64,000 bases of DNA from Mycolicibacterium sphagni (GTDB lineage: Bacteria; Actinomycetota; Actinomycetes; Mycobacteriales; Mycobacteriaceae), in contig NZ_VBSB01000010.1 in NCBI RefSeq assembly GCF_013337765.1, forward strand, positions 558,001-622,000, written 5' to 3'. The first letter of the stretch is position 1. Each line of letters starts with the position of its first letter. The notes beneath the pieces were generated by a model. The model was not told the origin of the DNA, did not search any database, and saw only the letters and a list, made by a program, of their open reading frames with translations. A program made the position numbers and the translations under genes. Shown here piece by piece: positions 26,616-36,485 of this stretch.

Positions 26616-27589
26616 TCGTCACCGTCACACCCAACCCGAGCATCGATCGCACCGTGACGCTACCCGCCCAATTGGTGCGCGGCGCGGTCCACCGGGTGCA
26701 GTCGGTGACGGCCGAACCGGGAGGCAAGGGCGTCAACGTCGCACGGGCGCTGACGCTGGCCGGTCTGAACACTGTGGCGGTGCTGCCCGCTGCCCGGCAC
26801 GACCCGATCGTCGCCGCACTGGAATCCCGCGGTGTGCCGTTCTACCTGGTGCCGATCGACGGCGCGGTGCGCACGAACCTCGCGATCACCGAACCCGACG
26901 GCACCACAACGAAGATCAACGAGCCGGGCGCGGTGATCGATGCGCCCGCGCTGGCCGCGTTCACCCAGGCCATCCTCGACCGTGCGGCGGGCGCGCGCTG
27001 GGTGGTGATGTCCGGATCCCTGCCGCCCGGTGTTCCGGATGGCTGGTACGCCGACGTGGTGGCCCAATTGCGGTCCTATGACTGCAAAGTCGCCGTCGAT
27101 ACCTCCGATGCCCCGCTGACGGCGCTCGCGGCCGGTTTCGCCACCGCCGCTCCCGATTTGATCAAGCCGAACTCCGAAGAGCTCGCCAGCCTGGTCGGTG
27201 TCGATGCACAGTCGCTGGAAGATGCTCTGGCCCATGGCAATCCCGATCCGGTGGTCGACGCCGCCCGGCAACTGCTCGACCGTGGCGCCAAGACAGTACT
27301 TGCCACGCTCGGGGCGGCCGGCGCACTGCTCGTCAACGACACCGGCAGCTGGCTGGCCACTCCACCTCCGATCAAGCCAAGGAGCACCGTCGGCGCCGGC
27401 GACTCCTCCCTCGCGGGCTACGTTCGCGCCGACGTCGGTGGTGCGCAAGCGCCGCAACGACTGCAGATGGCCGTCGCCTACGGCAGCGCTGCTGCGGCAC
27501 TTCCCGGTTCGGCTCTTCCGTCGCCGGCCGAGATCGACCTCGACGATGTGGCGGTCACCTCGATATCGCCATACCCCGCCCGCCCCTGA
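26612..27589 (+). CDS. fruK: 1-phosphofructokinase
   Basis: 325-aa PfkB-family kinase converting fructose 1-phosphate, the product of PTS import, to fructose 1,6-bisphosphate. TVTPNPSIDRTV at the N-terminus, GGKGVNVARALTLAG, MSGSLPPGVP and the C-terminal catalytic GAGDSSLAGYV (the aspartate base) are intact. Starts inside the fruR stop codon and is followed 19 bp later by fruA; part of one operon. Confidence 0.95.
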   Translation: MIVTVTPNPSIDRTVTLPAQLVRGAVHRVQSVTAEPGGKGVNVARALTLAGLNTVAVLPAARHDPIVAALESRGVPFYLVPIDGAVRTNLAITEPDGTTTKINEPGAVIDAPALAAFTQAILDRAAGARWVVMSGSLPPGVPDGWYADVVAQLRSYDCKVAVDTSDAPLTALAAGFATAAPDLIKPNSEELASLVGVDAQSLEDALAHGNPDPVVDAARQLLDRGAKTVLATLGAAGALLVNDTGSWLATPPPIKPRSTVGAGDSSLAGYVRADVGGAQAPQRLQMAVAYGSAAAALPGSALPSPAEIDLDDVAVTSISPYPARP

Positions 27590-27608
27590 TAGCAGAAGGC
27601 ATTTCATC

Positions 27609-29630
27609 ATGACGAACTCCGCCACCTCCATCATCAGCACCGACCTGGTGCTCCTCGACGTCGACGCCGGGTCCGACAAGGAGTCGGTGATCGGCCGGCT
27701 CGCCAGCCGACTCGCCGACAGCGGACGGGTCAGCGACGGCGCCGCACTGCAGGCCGCGGCCTTGGCTCGCGAAGCACAGTCGGCCACCGGGCTTCCCGGC
27801 GGTATCGCGATCCCGCACTGCAGGTCGGCGGCCGTCACCAGCCCGTCGATCGGGTTCGCCCGGCTGGCGCCCAAGGTCGACTTCGGCGCGCCCGACGGCC
27901 CGGCGGATCTGGTGTTCCTGATCGCCGCGCCGGACGGTGCCGGCGCTGAGCACATGAAGCTGCTGTCCAGCCTGGCGCGTGCGTTGGTGCGGCCGGATTT
28001 CGTGCAGTCGTTGCGAGATGCCAAGTCGGCTTCAGCCGTGGTCGCCCTGGTCGACGGGGTGGTCAACCCGGATACCGCCAAGTCAGCCACCCCTGCCGTC
28101 CCTGTCGCGAAACCCGCCGCTCAGACCAAATCGATCGTGGCGATCACCGCGTGTCCCACCGGCATCGCCCACACCTATATGGCGGCCGACGCGCTGAAGC
28201 TGGCAGCCGAGCGTGCGGGGGTGAACCTGACGGTCGAGACCCAGGGCTCCTCGGGCAGCACACCGGTGAGCGCACAGACGATCAGCGACGCCGACGCCGT
28301 CATCTTCGCCACCGATGTCGGGGTCAAAGACCGCCAGCGGTTCGCGGGTAAACCCGTGATCGCCTCCGGGGTCAAGCGCGCCATCAACGAGCCCGACACC
28401 ATGATCGCCGAAGCGGTTGCCGCGTCGGATAATCCGAACGCCGCGCGAGTCCAGGGCACCGCGGCCGAGGCCAGCGCCGGTGCTCCCGCCGGTGGAGTCG
28501 GCTGGGGCACCCGGATCCGCCAGATCCTGCTGACCGGTGTCAGCTACATGATTCCGTTCGTGGCGGCCGGCGGTCTGCTGATCGCGCTGGGCTTCCTCTT
28601 CGCCGGCTACGACATCGCGAATACCCCTGACGGAGCGACCAAGTCGCTCGGCAATCTGATCGCGACGTCGAACTCGCTGACCAACTTGCCCAGCGGTGGC
28701 TTCACCCAGTATCTCGGCGCGGTGCTGTTCACCCTAGGCGGCTTGGCGTTCAGCTTTCTTGTTCCTGCGCTGGCCGGTTACATCTCCTTCGCCATCGCCG
28801 ACCGGCCGGGTCTCGCACCGGGTTTCACCGCGGGTGCGGTCGCGGTGTACGTCGGCGGCGGCTTCATCGGCGGTATCGTCGGCGGCTTGATCGCGGGTTT
28901 CGCGGCGTTGTGGATCAGCAAGGTGAGCGTGCCGCAATGGCTGCGCGGCCTGATGCCGGTGGTGATCATCCCGCTGTTCGCCTCGCTGATCGTCGGCCTC
29001 CTGATGTTCCTGCTACTGGGCCGCCCGCTGGCCGCGATCACCTCCGGGCTGACCAACTGGCTCAACGGGCTCACCGGCGCATCGGTCATCCTGCTCGGCG
29101 TGATCCTCGGATTGATGATGTGCTTCGATCTCGGCGGACCCGTCAACAAGGCGGCCTATGCGTTCGCCACCGCTGGGCTCAACGTCGCCGACCCCGCCTC
29201 GCTGCGCATCATGGCGGCGGTGATGGCCGCCGGTATGGTACCCCCGCTGGCGATGGCACTGGCCACCACGATCCGGCCCGGGCTGTTCAGTGAGCCGGAA
29301 CGCGAAAACGGCAGGGCGGCATGGCTGCTGGGTGCCTCGTTCATCTCCGAGGGGGCGATTCCGTTCGCGGCCGCCGATCCGCTGCGGGTCATCCCGTCCA
29401 TGATGGCCGGCGGTGCGCTCACCGGCGCGCTGATCATGGCCTTCGATGTGACACTCAAGGCGCCGCACGGCGGCATCTTCGTGTTCTTCGCGATCGGCAA
29501 CCTGGTCTGGTTCCTGGTGGCCCTGGCCGCGGGCACCGCCGTCGGCGCGTTCGCGGTGATCGGCGCCAAGCAGTTCACCCGAAGCGACGCCCCCGTAACA
29601 ACCACCCCCGCCGTCCAAACCAACGTTTGA
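27609..29630 (+). CDS. fruA: PTS fructose transporter, EIIABC fusion
   Basis: 673-aa permease. EIIA domain at residues about 10-150 with phospho-His70 (GGIAIPHCRS); Ala/Pro linker; EIIB at about 175-275 with phospho-Cys182 (VAITACPTGIAHTYMAADAL); EIIC membrane domain from about 300, including GVSYMIPFVAAGGLLIALGF and the substrate-site loop region ISEGAIPFAAADPLRVIPSM. It imports fructose as fructose 1-phosphate. ATG 27609 has AGAAGG upstream; the longer open frame from 27198 lies inside fruK and is discarded. Confidence 0.95.
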   Translation: MTNSATSIISTDLVLLDVDAGSDKESVIGRLASRLADSGRVSDGAALQAAALAREAQSATGLPGGIAIPHCRSAAVTSPSIGFARLAPKVDFGAPDGPADLVFLIAAPDGAGAEHMKLLSSLARALVRPDFVQSLRDAKSASAVVALVDGVVNPDTAKSATPAVPVAKPAAQTKSIVAITACPTGIAHTYMAADALKLAAERAGVNLTVETQGSSGSTPVSAQTISDADAVIFATDVGVKDRQRFAGKPVIASGVKRAINEPDTMIAEAVAASDNPNAARVQGTAAEASAGAPAGGVGWGTRIRQILLTGVSYMIPFVAAGGLLIALGFLFAGYDIANTPDGATKSLGNLIATSNSLTNLPSGGFTQYLGAVLFTLGGLAFSFLVPALAGYISFAIADRPGLAPGFTAGAVAVYVGGGFIGGIVGGLIAGFAALWISKVSVPQWLRGLMPVVIIPLFASLIVGLLMFLLLGRPLAAITSGLTNWLNGLTGASVILLGVILGLMMCFDLGGPVNKAAYAFATAGLNVADPASLRIMAAVMAAGMVPPLAMALATTIRPGLFSEPERENGRAAWLLGASFISEGAIPFAAADPLRVIPSMMAGGALTGALIMAFDVTLKAPHGGIFVFFAIGNLVWFLVALAAGTAVGAFAVIGAKQFTRSDAPVTTTPAVQTNV

Positions 29631-29659
29631 CCGCAGAAGTTCGAGTAAACATCTACAAA

Positions 29660-29675
29660 ACGTCGAATTCGACGT
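29660..29675. promoter_or_regulatory. Perfect 16-bp palindrome before ptsH
   Basis: ACGTCGAATTCGACGT, in the 61-bp gap between fruA and ptsH, ending 6 bp before the ptsH ribosome site (GAAGGAG). The gap is AT-richer than its surroundings. Could be a protein-binding site giving ptsH separate control or an mRNA hairpin (7-bp stem at most). It does not match the 25745-25758 repeat. Confidence 0.5.
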
Positions 29676-29691
29676 CAATAGAAGGAGTCTC

Positions 29692-29949
29692 ATGCACACC
29701 AAGACTGTCATCGTCGGCTCGGCGATCGGACTGCACGCCCGCCCCGCCGCGATCATCTCCGAAGCCGTTGTCAACGCGGGTGTTCCCGTGACGTTGTCGG
29801 TCGACGGCGGCGAGCCGGTGGACGCCGGTTCAGCGCTGATGATCATGACCCTGGGCGCCGGCAATGGTGCGCAGGTCACCGTGGCCTCCGAGGACGAGGC
29901 CGCGTGCGCCAGCATCGCCGAGCTGGTGCAGCAGGACCTCGACGCCTGA
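29692..29949 (+). CDS. ptsH: PTS phosphocarrier HPr
   Basis: 85-aa HPr with phospho-His15 (GLHARPAA) and a Ser at about 47 (AGSALMIMTLGA) in the regulatory-serine position. Relays phosphate from enzyme I (24025-25722) to FruA. Preceded by GAAGGAG and a perfect palindrome; last gene of the fructose operon. No HPr kinase is in the window. Confidence 0.95.
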   Translation: MHTKTVIVGSAIGLHARPAAIISEAVVNAGVPVTLSVDGGEPVDAGSALMIMTLGAGNGAQVTVASEDEAACASIAELVQQDLDA

Positions 29950-29975
29950 CGCCCTTGCGCTGCTAGCATCCGCAC

Positions 29976-31421
29976 ATGGCCCAGGCGCCGATCGGCAGTG
30001 AGGCGGGCGGACGACTGGGCGAATTCCTGCGAGAATCCCCCTACTTGCGTAAATGGCTGATTCTCGGGGTCGCGATCGGCATCATCGCCGGCCTCGGTGC
30101 CGTGGTCTTCTACCTCGCCCTGGACTACACCGGCCAATTCCTCCTCGGATACCTCGGCGGTTATCACGCGCCCCAGGCGTACGCCGACGGCGGCGGCACC
30201 GGATCGGCCGGTTTCGTCCGCCCGTGGGCCATCCCGCTGATCGTCTTCGGCGGCGCGCTGGCGTCGGCCATCCTGGTGGCCAAGCTGGCGCCGGAGGCCG
30301 AGGGTCATGGCACCGACAGCGCTATTGAAGCCGTCCACACCGATCCCCGCTCCATCCGCGTCCGCGCGGTGCTGGTGAAGCTGGTCTCCAGCGCGCTGAC
30401 GATCGGCTCCGGCGGCTCGGCCGGTCGCGAGGGACCCACGGCCCAGATCTCGGCCGGATTCGGGTCGCTGCTGACCCGGATGTTCGACCTGTCCGACGCC
30501 GACGGTCGAGTCGCGGTGTCGCTGGGTATCGGTTCGGGTATCGGCGCGATCTTCGGAGCACCGCTGGGCGGCGCGGTGCTGGCCGCATCGATCGTCTACC
30601 GCGAGGATTTCGACTACAAGGCGCTGATCCCCGGTTTCGTCACCTCCGGAACCGCGTACGCCATCTACGGATCGATTCTCGGTTTCGAGCCGATGTTCGG
30701 ATTCGTGCAACGCGACTACGTCTTCGATCCTGCCCAGCTGGGCTGGTTCGCCGTCATCGGAATCGCTTCTGCGGCAATCGGATACCTGTACGCACGGGTG
30801 TTCTACGGCACTGTCGCACTGACCCACCGGCTGCCCGGCAACAAGATCATCAAGCCCGCGATCGGCGGCCTGCTGGTCGGCCTGCTGGCCCTGGCCATCC
30901 CCCAAATCCTGTCCAGCGGCTACGGCTGGGTGCAGATCGCGACGACGAAGGAAGGGCTGCTGTCGATCCCGCTCTGGATCGTGCTCGTGCTCCCGATCGC
31001 CAAGATCATTGCGACATCACTGTCCATCGGAAGTGGCGGGTCCGGAGGCATTTTCGGCCCCGGCATCGTGATCGGCGCTTTCGTGGGCGCAGCGCTGTGG
31101 CGACTGGCCGATCTGGCGGGGATGCCGGCAGTGCCCGCGGGGCCGGGAGTTTTCGTCATCGCCGGGATGATGGCCTGCTTCGGCAGCGTGGCACACGCGC
31201 CGCTGGCCGTGATGCTCATGGTCGCCGAAATGACGGGATCGTTCTCGGTGGTCCCTGGTGCGATGATCGCCGTTGGCGTCGCGTACCTGATCATCATCCG
31301 TACCCCGGTCTCGATCTATCAGGCTCAGCGACTCAACCGCGAAACCGCGGCCGCCGAACGAGTCGCCGTCCCGGCACCGGAAATCATGTCGAGCGCCGAG
31401 GATGTCGAGCCCGAGAAGTAG
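29976..31421 (+). CDS. CLC-family chloride channel or H+/Cl- antiporter
   Basis: 481-aa membrane protein with about ten to twelve helices. Selectivity-filter motifs [11 protein letters not shown] (144-154, with gating Glu152) and [12 protein letters not shown], plus [14 protein letters not shown], are canonical. The gating Glu is present; the second (proton-glutamate) position is not clearly readable, so channel versus antiporter is undecided. Homologous to M. tuberculosis Rv0143c. It starts 26 bp after ptsH but is probably not functionally part of the PTS. Confidence 0.9.
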   Translation: MAQAPIGSEAGGRLGEFLRESPYLRKWLILGVAIGIIAGLGAVVFYLALDYTGQFLLGYLGGYHAPQAYADGGGTGSAGFVRPWAIPLIVFGGALASAILVAKLAPEAEGHGTDSAIEAVHTDPRSIRVRAVLVKLVSSALTIGSGGSAGREGPTAQISAGFGSLLTRMFDLSDADGRVAVSLGIGSGIGAIFGAPLGGAVLAASIVYREDFDYKALIPGFVTSGTAYAIYGSILGFEPMFGFVQRDYVFDPAQLGWFAVIGIASAAIGYLYARVFYGTVALTHRLPGNKIIKPAIGGLLVGLLALAIPQILSSGYGWVQIATTKEGLLSIPLWIVLVLPIAKIIATSLSIGSGGSGGIFGPGIVIGAFVGAALWRLADLAGMPAVPAGPGVFVIAGMMACFGSVAHAPLAVMLMVAEMTGSFSVVPGAMIAVGVAYLIIIRTPVSIYQAQRLNRETAAAERVAVPAPEIMSSAEDVEPEK

Positions 31422-31534
31422 CCGCACCAGGTCACCGTCTCAATACAATTCGGCAAAGGATCGTGCTTTCAGCGCTTTTGTCGTGCGACCCTTCATCCAC
31501 GCATGCCCGGTCCAACGGCGAAAGGGTTACACCA

Positions 31535-32296
31535 GTGACTGCTCCAACGATGGCGCATCGACTCGCCGCAGAATTCGTCGGCACGTTCCTATTGGTTCTC
31601 GGTGGTTGCGGCGCAGCTGTTTTCGCAGCCAACCCGGCCGGGGACGGTTCGGTGGGTATCGGATTCCTTGGGGTGTCACTGGCTTTCGGCCTCACTGTGC
31701 TCACCGGCGTCTATGCCTTCGGCACCATCTCGGGTGGACACTTCAACCCGGCCGTCACTCTCGGTGCTGCACTCGCCAAGCGCGTGGAATGGAAGGCGCT
31801 CCCGGCGTACTGGATCGTCCAGGTGATCGGCGGTCTGGTCGCCGGTGCGGTGATCTACTGGGTCGCCAAGGGTCGGGCGGACTTCACGCCGACCGGCCAC
31901 ATGGCTGCCAACGGTTTCGGCGAGCACTCCCCGTTCAACTACTCGCTGGCCGCCGTAGTGATCGCCGAGGTGCTGCTGACCTTCTTGTTCCTGCTCGTCA
32001 TCCTTGGCGCCACCGATGATCGCGCGCCAAAAGGCTTCGCCGGCTTGGCAATCGGCCTGATGCTGACGCTGATCCACCTGATCTCGATCCCGATCTCGAA
32101 CACGTCGGTCAACCCGGCACGCTCGACGGGGGTCGCGTTCTTCAACGGTGACGGTGCTCCGGCTCAGCTCTGGGTGTTCTGGCTGGCCCCACTCGTCGGT
32201 GCGGCAATCGCAGGTGTCGTCTACCCGCTGCTGTTCGGCCGCAACGAGGAACTGGCCGACCGCCCGGTGCGCGACGATGCCCTTGGGCCCGCCTAG
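31535..32296 (+). CDS. aqpZ: Aquaporin Z-type water channel
   Basis: 253-aa MIP-family channel with six transmembrane helices and both NPA loops: [11 protein letters not shown] (NPA at 71-73) and [11 protein letters not shown]. The residues after the second NPA (Arg) and the lack of a glycerol-type Asp insertion fit AqpZ rather than GlpF. GTG 31535 with GAAAGGG upstream is preferred to the ATG five codons in. Stop overlaps the convergent dps gene by 4 bases. Confidence 0.93.
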   Translation: MTAPTMAHRLAAEFVGTFLLVLGGCGAAVFAANPAGDGSVGIGFLGVSLAFGLTVLTGVYAFGTISGGHFNPAVTLGAALAKRVEWKALPAYWIVQVIGGLVAGAVIYWVAKGRADFTPTGHMAANGFGEHSPFNYSLAAVVIAEVLLTFLFLLVILGATDDRAPKGFAGLAIGLMLTLIHLISIPISNTSVNPARSTGVAFFNGDGAPAQLWVFWLAPLVGAAIAGVVYPLLFGRNEELADRPVRDDALGPA

Positions 32297-32835
32297 CGGG
32301 CAGATTTCGCGGCCGACTTCTCCGTCGATTTACCCGCGTGCGTCAAAGCGCCACCAGCATTTTCGAGGTGGGCCCGCACGAACCACTGGAACTTCTCCAA
32401 TGCGGCAGCGTGGCCGATGAGGATGTCTTGGGTCACCGGATCCAGATCCTCGGTAGCGTCGATCGCCTTGCGGAGATCCTCGATGACACCGTCGTAGACC
32501 AGGTCCAGTGCCGCGAGATGTGCCGGCACCGTGTCACGACCGACCGAGTAGTCATCCCACGTGCGGTCTTTGAGGATGGCGCCCGGCGTGCCCTGCGGTG
32601 AGTGCCCCAATGTGGCGATCCGCTCGGCGACCTCGTCGGCATAGCCGCGGACGAGCTCGACCTGGGGATCGATCATCTCGTGCACGCCGATAAAGCTGGG
32701 GCCCACGACATTCCAGTGCACATGCTTGAGGGTCAGATGCAGGTCGTTGTAGGTGCTCAGGTGCTTCTGCAACAGATCGGCGACCTTGCGGCTCTTCTCG
32801 TCCGACAACCCAGGGACGGTGAATTTCGAACCCAT
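32293..32835 (-). CDS. dps: Dps ferritin-like DNA-protection protein
   Basis: 180-aa protein very like M. smegmatis Dps1 ([19 protein letters not shown], then [19 protein letters not shown]). Ferroxidase ligands His40, His52, Asp67 and Glu71 are present ([27 protein letters not shown]). The C-terminal tail [14 protein letters not shown] is Lys-rich and would bind DNA. It oxidises and stores iron, protecting DNA in oxidative or starvation stress. ATG 32835 with GAAGGAGC upstream; last gene of the minus-strand run. Confidence 0.93.
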   Translation of the reverse strand: MGSKFTVPGLSDEKSRKVADLLQKHLSTYNDLHLTLKHVHWNVVGPSFIGVHEMIDPQVELVRGYADEVAERIATLGHSPQGTPGAILKDRTWDDYSVGRDTVPAHLAALDLVYDGVIEDLRKAIDATEDLDPVTQDILIGHAAALEKFQWFVRAHLENAGGALTHAGKSTEKSAAKSAR

Positions 32836-32908
32836 GTAAATCGCTCCTTCACGCTTTCGCTGTAGACAGCCCGCATACCCGGCCTGCACCACAGGTAATC
32901 GCCGACCG

Positions 32909-33823
32909 CTACAACTTGCTGATCTGCTGGATCGGGAGCCGGGCGCCGCGGCGCGGTTCCTGGGCAAGTCCACTGGCCCCGAGCATCCGCACCACGCGGT
33001 AGCGGTGCGGGCGCATGGGTTCGAGCAACTCCACCATCCCGGCGTCGTCGACCGGCCGGCCGATCAGGGTCCAGCCGATCATTTTCGAGATGTGGTAATC
33101 GCCGATCGACAATGCGTCGGCGTCGCCGAAGGCCCGCTGGGCGACCTCGGCGGCCGTCCACACCCCGACACCGGGAAGCGTGGTGAGGGCTTCTCGCGCC
33201 TCCACCACAGGGCGGCTCGACTGCCGCTCCAGCGCGCCCGCCCGCTGCGCGCAGCCGACGATCGTGCGGGCCCGGCCGGGGTCGACATTGGCACGATGGA
33301 ACTCCCAGGACGGGATTCGCCGCCACGCCTCGGCCGACGGCGGCACCCGCATCCGGGCCGGGGCCGGTCCGGGCGCCGGGGTGCCGAATTTGGTGACCAG
33401 CAGCCGCCAGGCGCGAAACGCGTCGGCACCGGGCACCCGCTGCTCGATCACCGCGGGGACGAGCGCCTCGAGCACCCGCCCGGTCCGACCAAGGCGGAGA
33501 TGCGGGACCCGCGCGGCCGCGGCCGCGACAACCGGGTGCTGCGGACGGAAATCGCTCGCGTCATCGTCGAAACCCAGCAGCGCGGGCAGCGCGTCGACGT
33601 ACTCCTGCGCGCCGTCGCCCCAGGCTTGGCAGGTGACGGTGTCGGGGGCGGTGCGCTGAATCCTCGCGGTGACCGGACCGCTGGTCTGCAGGCTTGTGCG
33701 CCAGATCGCCCGCTGCGCGTCGAGCTGGTAGCACGGGTCGCCCGGCCCACGCCGCTGCGGCGCCAGCGTGAGCCCCGGGCTGGCAGGACCGGGAAAGACC
33801 AGCGTGCGCTCGACAGGAACCAA
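32909..33823 (-). CDS. DNA-3-methyladenine glycosylase 2 family protein (AlkA-like)
   Basis: 304-aa base-excision glycosylase of the HhH-GPD superfamily. The hairpin LTTLPGVGVWTAAEVAQRAF (about 213-232) and catalytic Asp242 (LSIGDYHISK) are present. The N-terminal half is a diverged AlkA-type domain. Likely removes alkylated bases; corresponds to M. tuberculosis Rv0142. TTG start at 33823, two bases from the DUF427 stop, so it is tightly coupled to it. Confidence 0.82.
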   Translation of the reverse strand: MVPVERTLVFPGPASPGLTLAPQRRGPGDPCYQLDAQRAIWRTSLQTSGPVTARIQRTAPDTVTCQAWGDGAQEYVDALPALLGFDDDASDFRPQHPVVAAAAARVPHLRLGRTGRVLEALVPAVIEQRVPGADAFRAWRLLVTKFGTPAPGPAPARMRVPPSAEAWRRIPSWEFHRANVDPGRARTIVGCAQRAGALERQSSRPVVEAREALTTLPGVGVWTAAEVAQRAFGDADALSIGDYHISKMIGWTLIGRPVDDAGMVELLEPMRPHRYRVVRMLGASGLAQEPRRGARLPIQQISKL

Positions 33824-33825
33824 CG

Positions 33826-34203
33826 TCAGTCCGGGTCGACGCTGATGTCAGCCTTGTTCGGGTAGAACGCGACGTGTCCGGCGATCGCGGCGACCGCCGG
33901 ATAGGGCGCGTCGTAGGTCCAGATGGCGTCGTCGACGGTCGTGCCAGCGGCGGTGACGCTGTAGTAGCTCGCATCGCCCTTGTACGGGCAGTACGTCTGG
34001 GTGTCGGTGCGGGTCAGCACGGCGGGATCGACGTCACCGAGCGGGATGTATTGGACGACAGGATAGGTGGATTCGGCCAGGCCGAGCGCGGCGCGGCTGT
34101 CGGCGACCAACTCACCGTTGACCCGGACCTGTACGCGGCCGCTGGTCGGGGTGATGGTGATCGGATGCTCGGCGGTGGGCTGCTTGATCTCTCGTGTGCT
34201 CAT
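33826..34203 (-). CDS. DUF427 domain protein (Rv0140-like)
   Basis: 125-aa cytosolic protein with the DUF427 pattern GRVQVRVNGELVADSRAALGL, PVVQYIPLGDV, TYCPYKGDASYYSV and IAGHVAFYPNKADIS. The fold is small and beta-rich; function unknown, with a conserved Cys/Lys in CPYKG. ATG 34203 is preceded by GGGAGGACC. Operonic with the glycosylase gene. Confidence 0.85.
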   Translation of the reverse strand: MSTREIKQPTAEHPITITPTSGRVQVRVNGELVADSRAALGLAESTYPVVQYIPLGDVDPAVLTRTDTQTYCPYKGDASYYSVTAAGTTVDDAIWTYDAPYPAVAAIAGHVAFYPNKADISVDPD

Positions 34204-34269
34204 CGTGGTCCTCCCTGCATTAGACGTAGTTGATGCAACACCGCCCGGCACCCGTGATTCCCCGCGGGG

Positions 34270-35640
34270 CTAAGGCCGGCGGGCGATCGCGTCGGCGACG
34301 ACGGCTATCGGTGACGTCGTGGACCGACCGCCGGCCTCGTGCCGGTCGGCCACCTTGTAGGCGGTGTACATCCCGCGCACTCCGAGCCACCGGAACGGTT
34401 CCGGCTCCCAGGTGCGGGAGTGATGATCGACCCAGGGCAGTGCGGTCAGCGGCGTGGACCGCTTGAGCACGAGATCGGTCAGGGTGCGCCCGGCCAGGTT
34501 GGTCGCCGTGACGCCGTGGCCGACGTAGCCACCGGCCTCTCCCAGCCCGGTCGCGGGGTCCAGGCTGACGCCGGCCGACCAGTCGCGCGGCACGCCCAGC
34601 ACCCCGCACCAACCGTGTGCGATCGGCACCCCGCGGGTCTGCGGCAGAACGGTGTTGAGCACCCCGGTCAGGTAGCTGATGGTGTCCGCGCCGACGGCGC
34701 CGTCGTGATCGATGCGGGAGGCGTAGCGATAGGGCACCGCCCGGCCACCGATCGCGATGCGGTTGTCGGCCGTGCGCTGGGCGTAGAAGAACCCGTGCGC
34801 CAGGTCGCCCACGGTCTCGCGGCCTTCCCAGCCGATGCCTGCCCAGATGTCGTCCGACATCGGTGCGGTGGCGATCATCGCGCTGTTCATCGGCAACCAG
34901 CGCCGCCGCAGCCCGCGCATTCGCGGCGTGAACCCCTCGGTGGCGCGCAGCACGATCGGCGCCCGCACCGCACCCATCGGCGTCTGAGCCCGTCCCGGGC
35001 TGATCTCCGTCACCGGGGTCTGCTCGTAGATGGTCACGCCAAGGCGTTGGACGACGTCGGCCAGACCGCGCGCCAGCTTGGCCGGCTGGATCCGCGCGCA
35101 GTGCGGGTTGAACGAGCCGAGCACCAGGCTGTCCACCCGCACTCGGGCCGCGGCCTCCGCGGCGGTCAGCATCTCGATGCCGTCGGTCCCCCACTCCCGG
35201 TCCTCGTCGGCTTCGGCGCGCAACCGGCGGGCCTGTGCCGCATTGCGGGCGACTTCGAGGTTGCCGCCCTTGACAATGTCAGCGTCGATGTCCTCCCTGG
35301 CGGCCACCGCGATGACTTCGTCGACGGCCGCGTTGAGGGTCTGCTGCCAGGCCACGACACTGGCGCGGCCGTACTGCTTGGCCAGCAGCCCGCGATGGCC
35401 GGGCGCCAGCCCGGACAGCCAGCCGCCGTTGCGGCCGGACGCTCCGAACCCGGCAAAACGGGCCTCCAGCACGGTGATCCGCAACGACGGGTCGGCCTGC
35501 TTGAGGTAGTAGGCGGTCCACAACCCGGTATAGCCGGCACCGACGATGCAGACGTCGGCGTCGCGGTCACCCGGCAGGGCGGGGCGAGGGTGGGGAAGCT
35601 CGGTGAACCAGTGCGAGACGGCGCCGTTGATCGTGGCCAT
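34270..35640 (-). CDS. FAD-dependent oxidoreductase (DAO family)
   Basis: 456-aa flavoenzyme. The dinucleotide fold DVCIVGAGYTGLWTAYYLKQ is at about 29-48 and the family segment GFGASGRNGGWLSG at about 64-77; C-terminal GYVGHGVTATNLAGRTLTDL binds FAD. Closest in type to gamma-glutamylputrescine/amine oxidases (PuuB/OrdL), which oxidise a C-N bond; substrate not determinable. Ten bases separate it from the upstream methyltransferase gene. Confidence 0.85.
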   Translation of the reverse strand: MATINGAVSHWFTELPHPRPALPGDRDADVCIVGAGYTGLWTAYYLKQADPSLRITVLEARFAGFGASGRNGGWLSGLAPGHRGLLAKQYGRASVVAWQQTLNAAVDEVIAVAAREDIDADIVKGGNLEVARNAAQARRLRAEADEDREWGTDGIEMLTAAEAAARVRVDSLVLGSFNPHCARIQPAKLARGLADVVQRLGVTIYEQTPVTEISPGRAQTPMGAVRAPIVLRATEGFTPRMRGLRRRWLPMNSAMIATAPMSDDIWAGIGWEGRETVGDLAHGFFYAQRTADNRIAIGGRAVPYRYASRIDHDGAVGADTISYLTGVLNTVLPQTRGVPIAHGWCGVLGVPRDWSAGVSLDPATGLGEAGGYVGHGVTATNLAGRTLTDLVLKRSTPLTALPWVDHHSRTWEPEPFRWLGVRGMYTAYKVADRHEAGGRSTTSPIAVVADAIARRP

Positions 35641-35649
35641 CCCACAAAT

Positions 35650-36465
35650 CTAGAACGTGTACCGGTGATACTGCGCCATCGTCTTCAGCGCGGGCACCCA
35701 GGACATCACCCGGGCCATGACCCGATACTCCCGCGACACGTCGCGAAAGCTCTCCGACTCGAACGGGGACACCCAGGCCAGCAGGCGCGCGCCGGGCACC
35801 GCCGCGACGATCTCGCCAGGGCCGTCGATGCCCCAGTGCAGCGTCGATCCCGACCGCCGGACCACGCTGTTGACCCACTGGCTGCGAATGCCGAACCGGT
35901 TGAACGCGTCGAATTGCAGCTCGCCGGACGGGAAATGCGCGACGATCCGGCGCAGCAGCGCGATGCCGTCCGATTCGGTGAGGTACATGGTCAGTCCCTC
36001 GCCCAGAGCGAGCACCGGACGATCGGCGGGAATCTGGTCCAGCCAGCCGGGGTCGGTGACCGACGCTGCGATCCGGTGATAGTGGGGGCGCGATGGGTAG
36101 ATCTGTTCCCGTAGTTCCATGATCGACGGGTAGTCGACGTCGTACCACTCGATACCCGGCCCCGGATCGAGCCGATACACCCGGCTGTCAAGGCCCGCCC
36201 CGAGATGCAGGACGACGGCGCGGTCATGGCAGGCCAGGAACTGACGCGCCCAGATGTCGAAGTGCAGCGAGCGGGTGGTGACCGACGGTGATGTTCGGTC
36301 GGTGATCGTCGTCTTGGTCCAGTCGTAGTCGATGCTCGCCACCGCGTCCCTGGCCCACACATCCCCCAGGATGGGCCGTTGCCGTTCGGCGTCAAGGGCT
36401 TTGGCGTACAACGTCGCCAGCATCGTCTGCGGTGGACCGTTCAGATCGACCTTGATTTTGGACAC
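35650..36465 (-). CDS. Class I SAM-dependent methyltransferase (LCM-like)
   Basis: 271-aa protein with the leucine-carboxyl-methyltransferase-like SAM site VVLHLGAGLDSRVYRLDPG and acidic EWYDVDYPSI, followed by LALGEGLTMYL. Such proteins often modify secondary metabolites; M. tuberculosis has many homologues. GTG start at 36465. It sits 20 bp downstream of the cupredoxin gene, and no shared function is evident. Confidence 0.85.
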   Translation of the reverse strand: MSKIKVDLNGPPQTMLATLYAKALDAERQRPILGDVWARDAVASIDYDWTKTTITDRTSPSVTTRSLHFDIWARQFLACHDRAVVLHLGAGLDSRVYRLDPGPGIEWYDVDYPSIMELREQIYPSRPHYHRIAASVTDPGWLDQIPADRPVLALGEGLTMYLTESDGIALLRRIVAHFPSGELQFDAFNRFGIRSQWVNSVVRRSGSTLHWGIDGPGEIVAAVPGARLLAWVSPFESESFRDVSREYRVMARVMSWVPALKTMAQYHRYTF

Positions 36466-36485
36466 CCATCGAGGCTAGCCCGGTG

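Noticed and set aside
29013-30905. A 630-codon minus-strand frame across fruA, ptsH and the CLC gene
   Set aside because: It spans three well-supported genes and their intergenic gaps; no motif.
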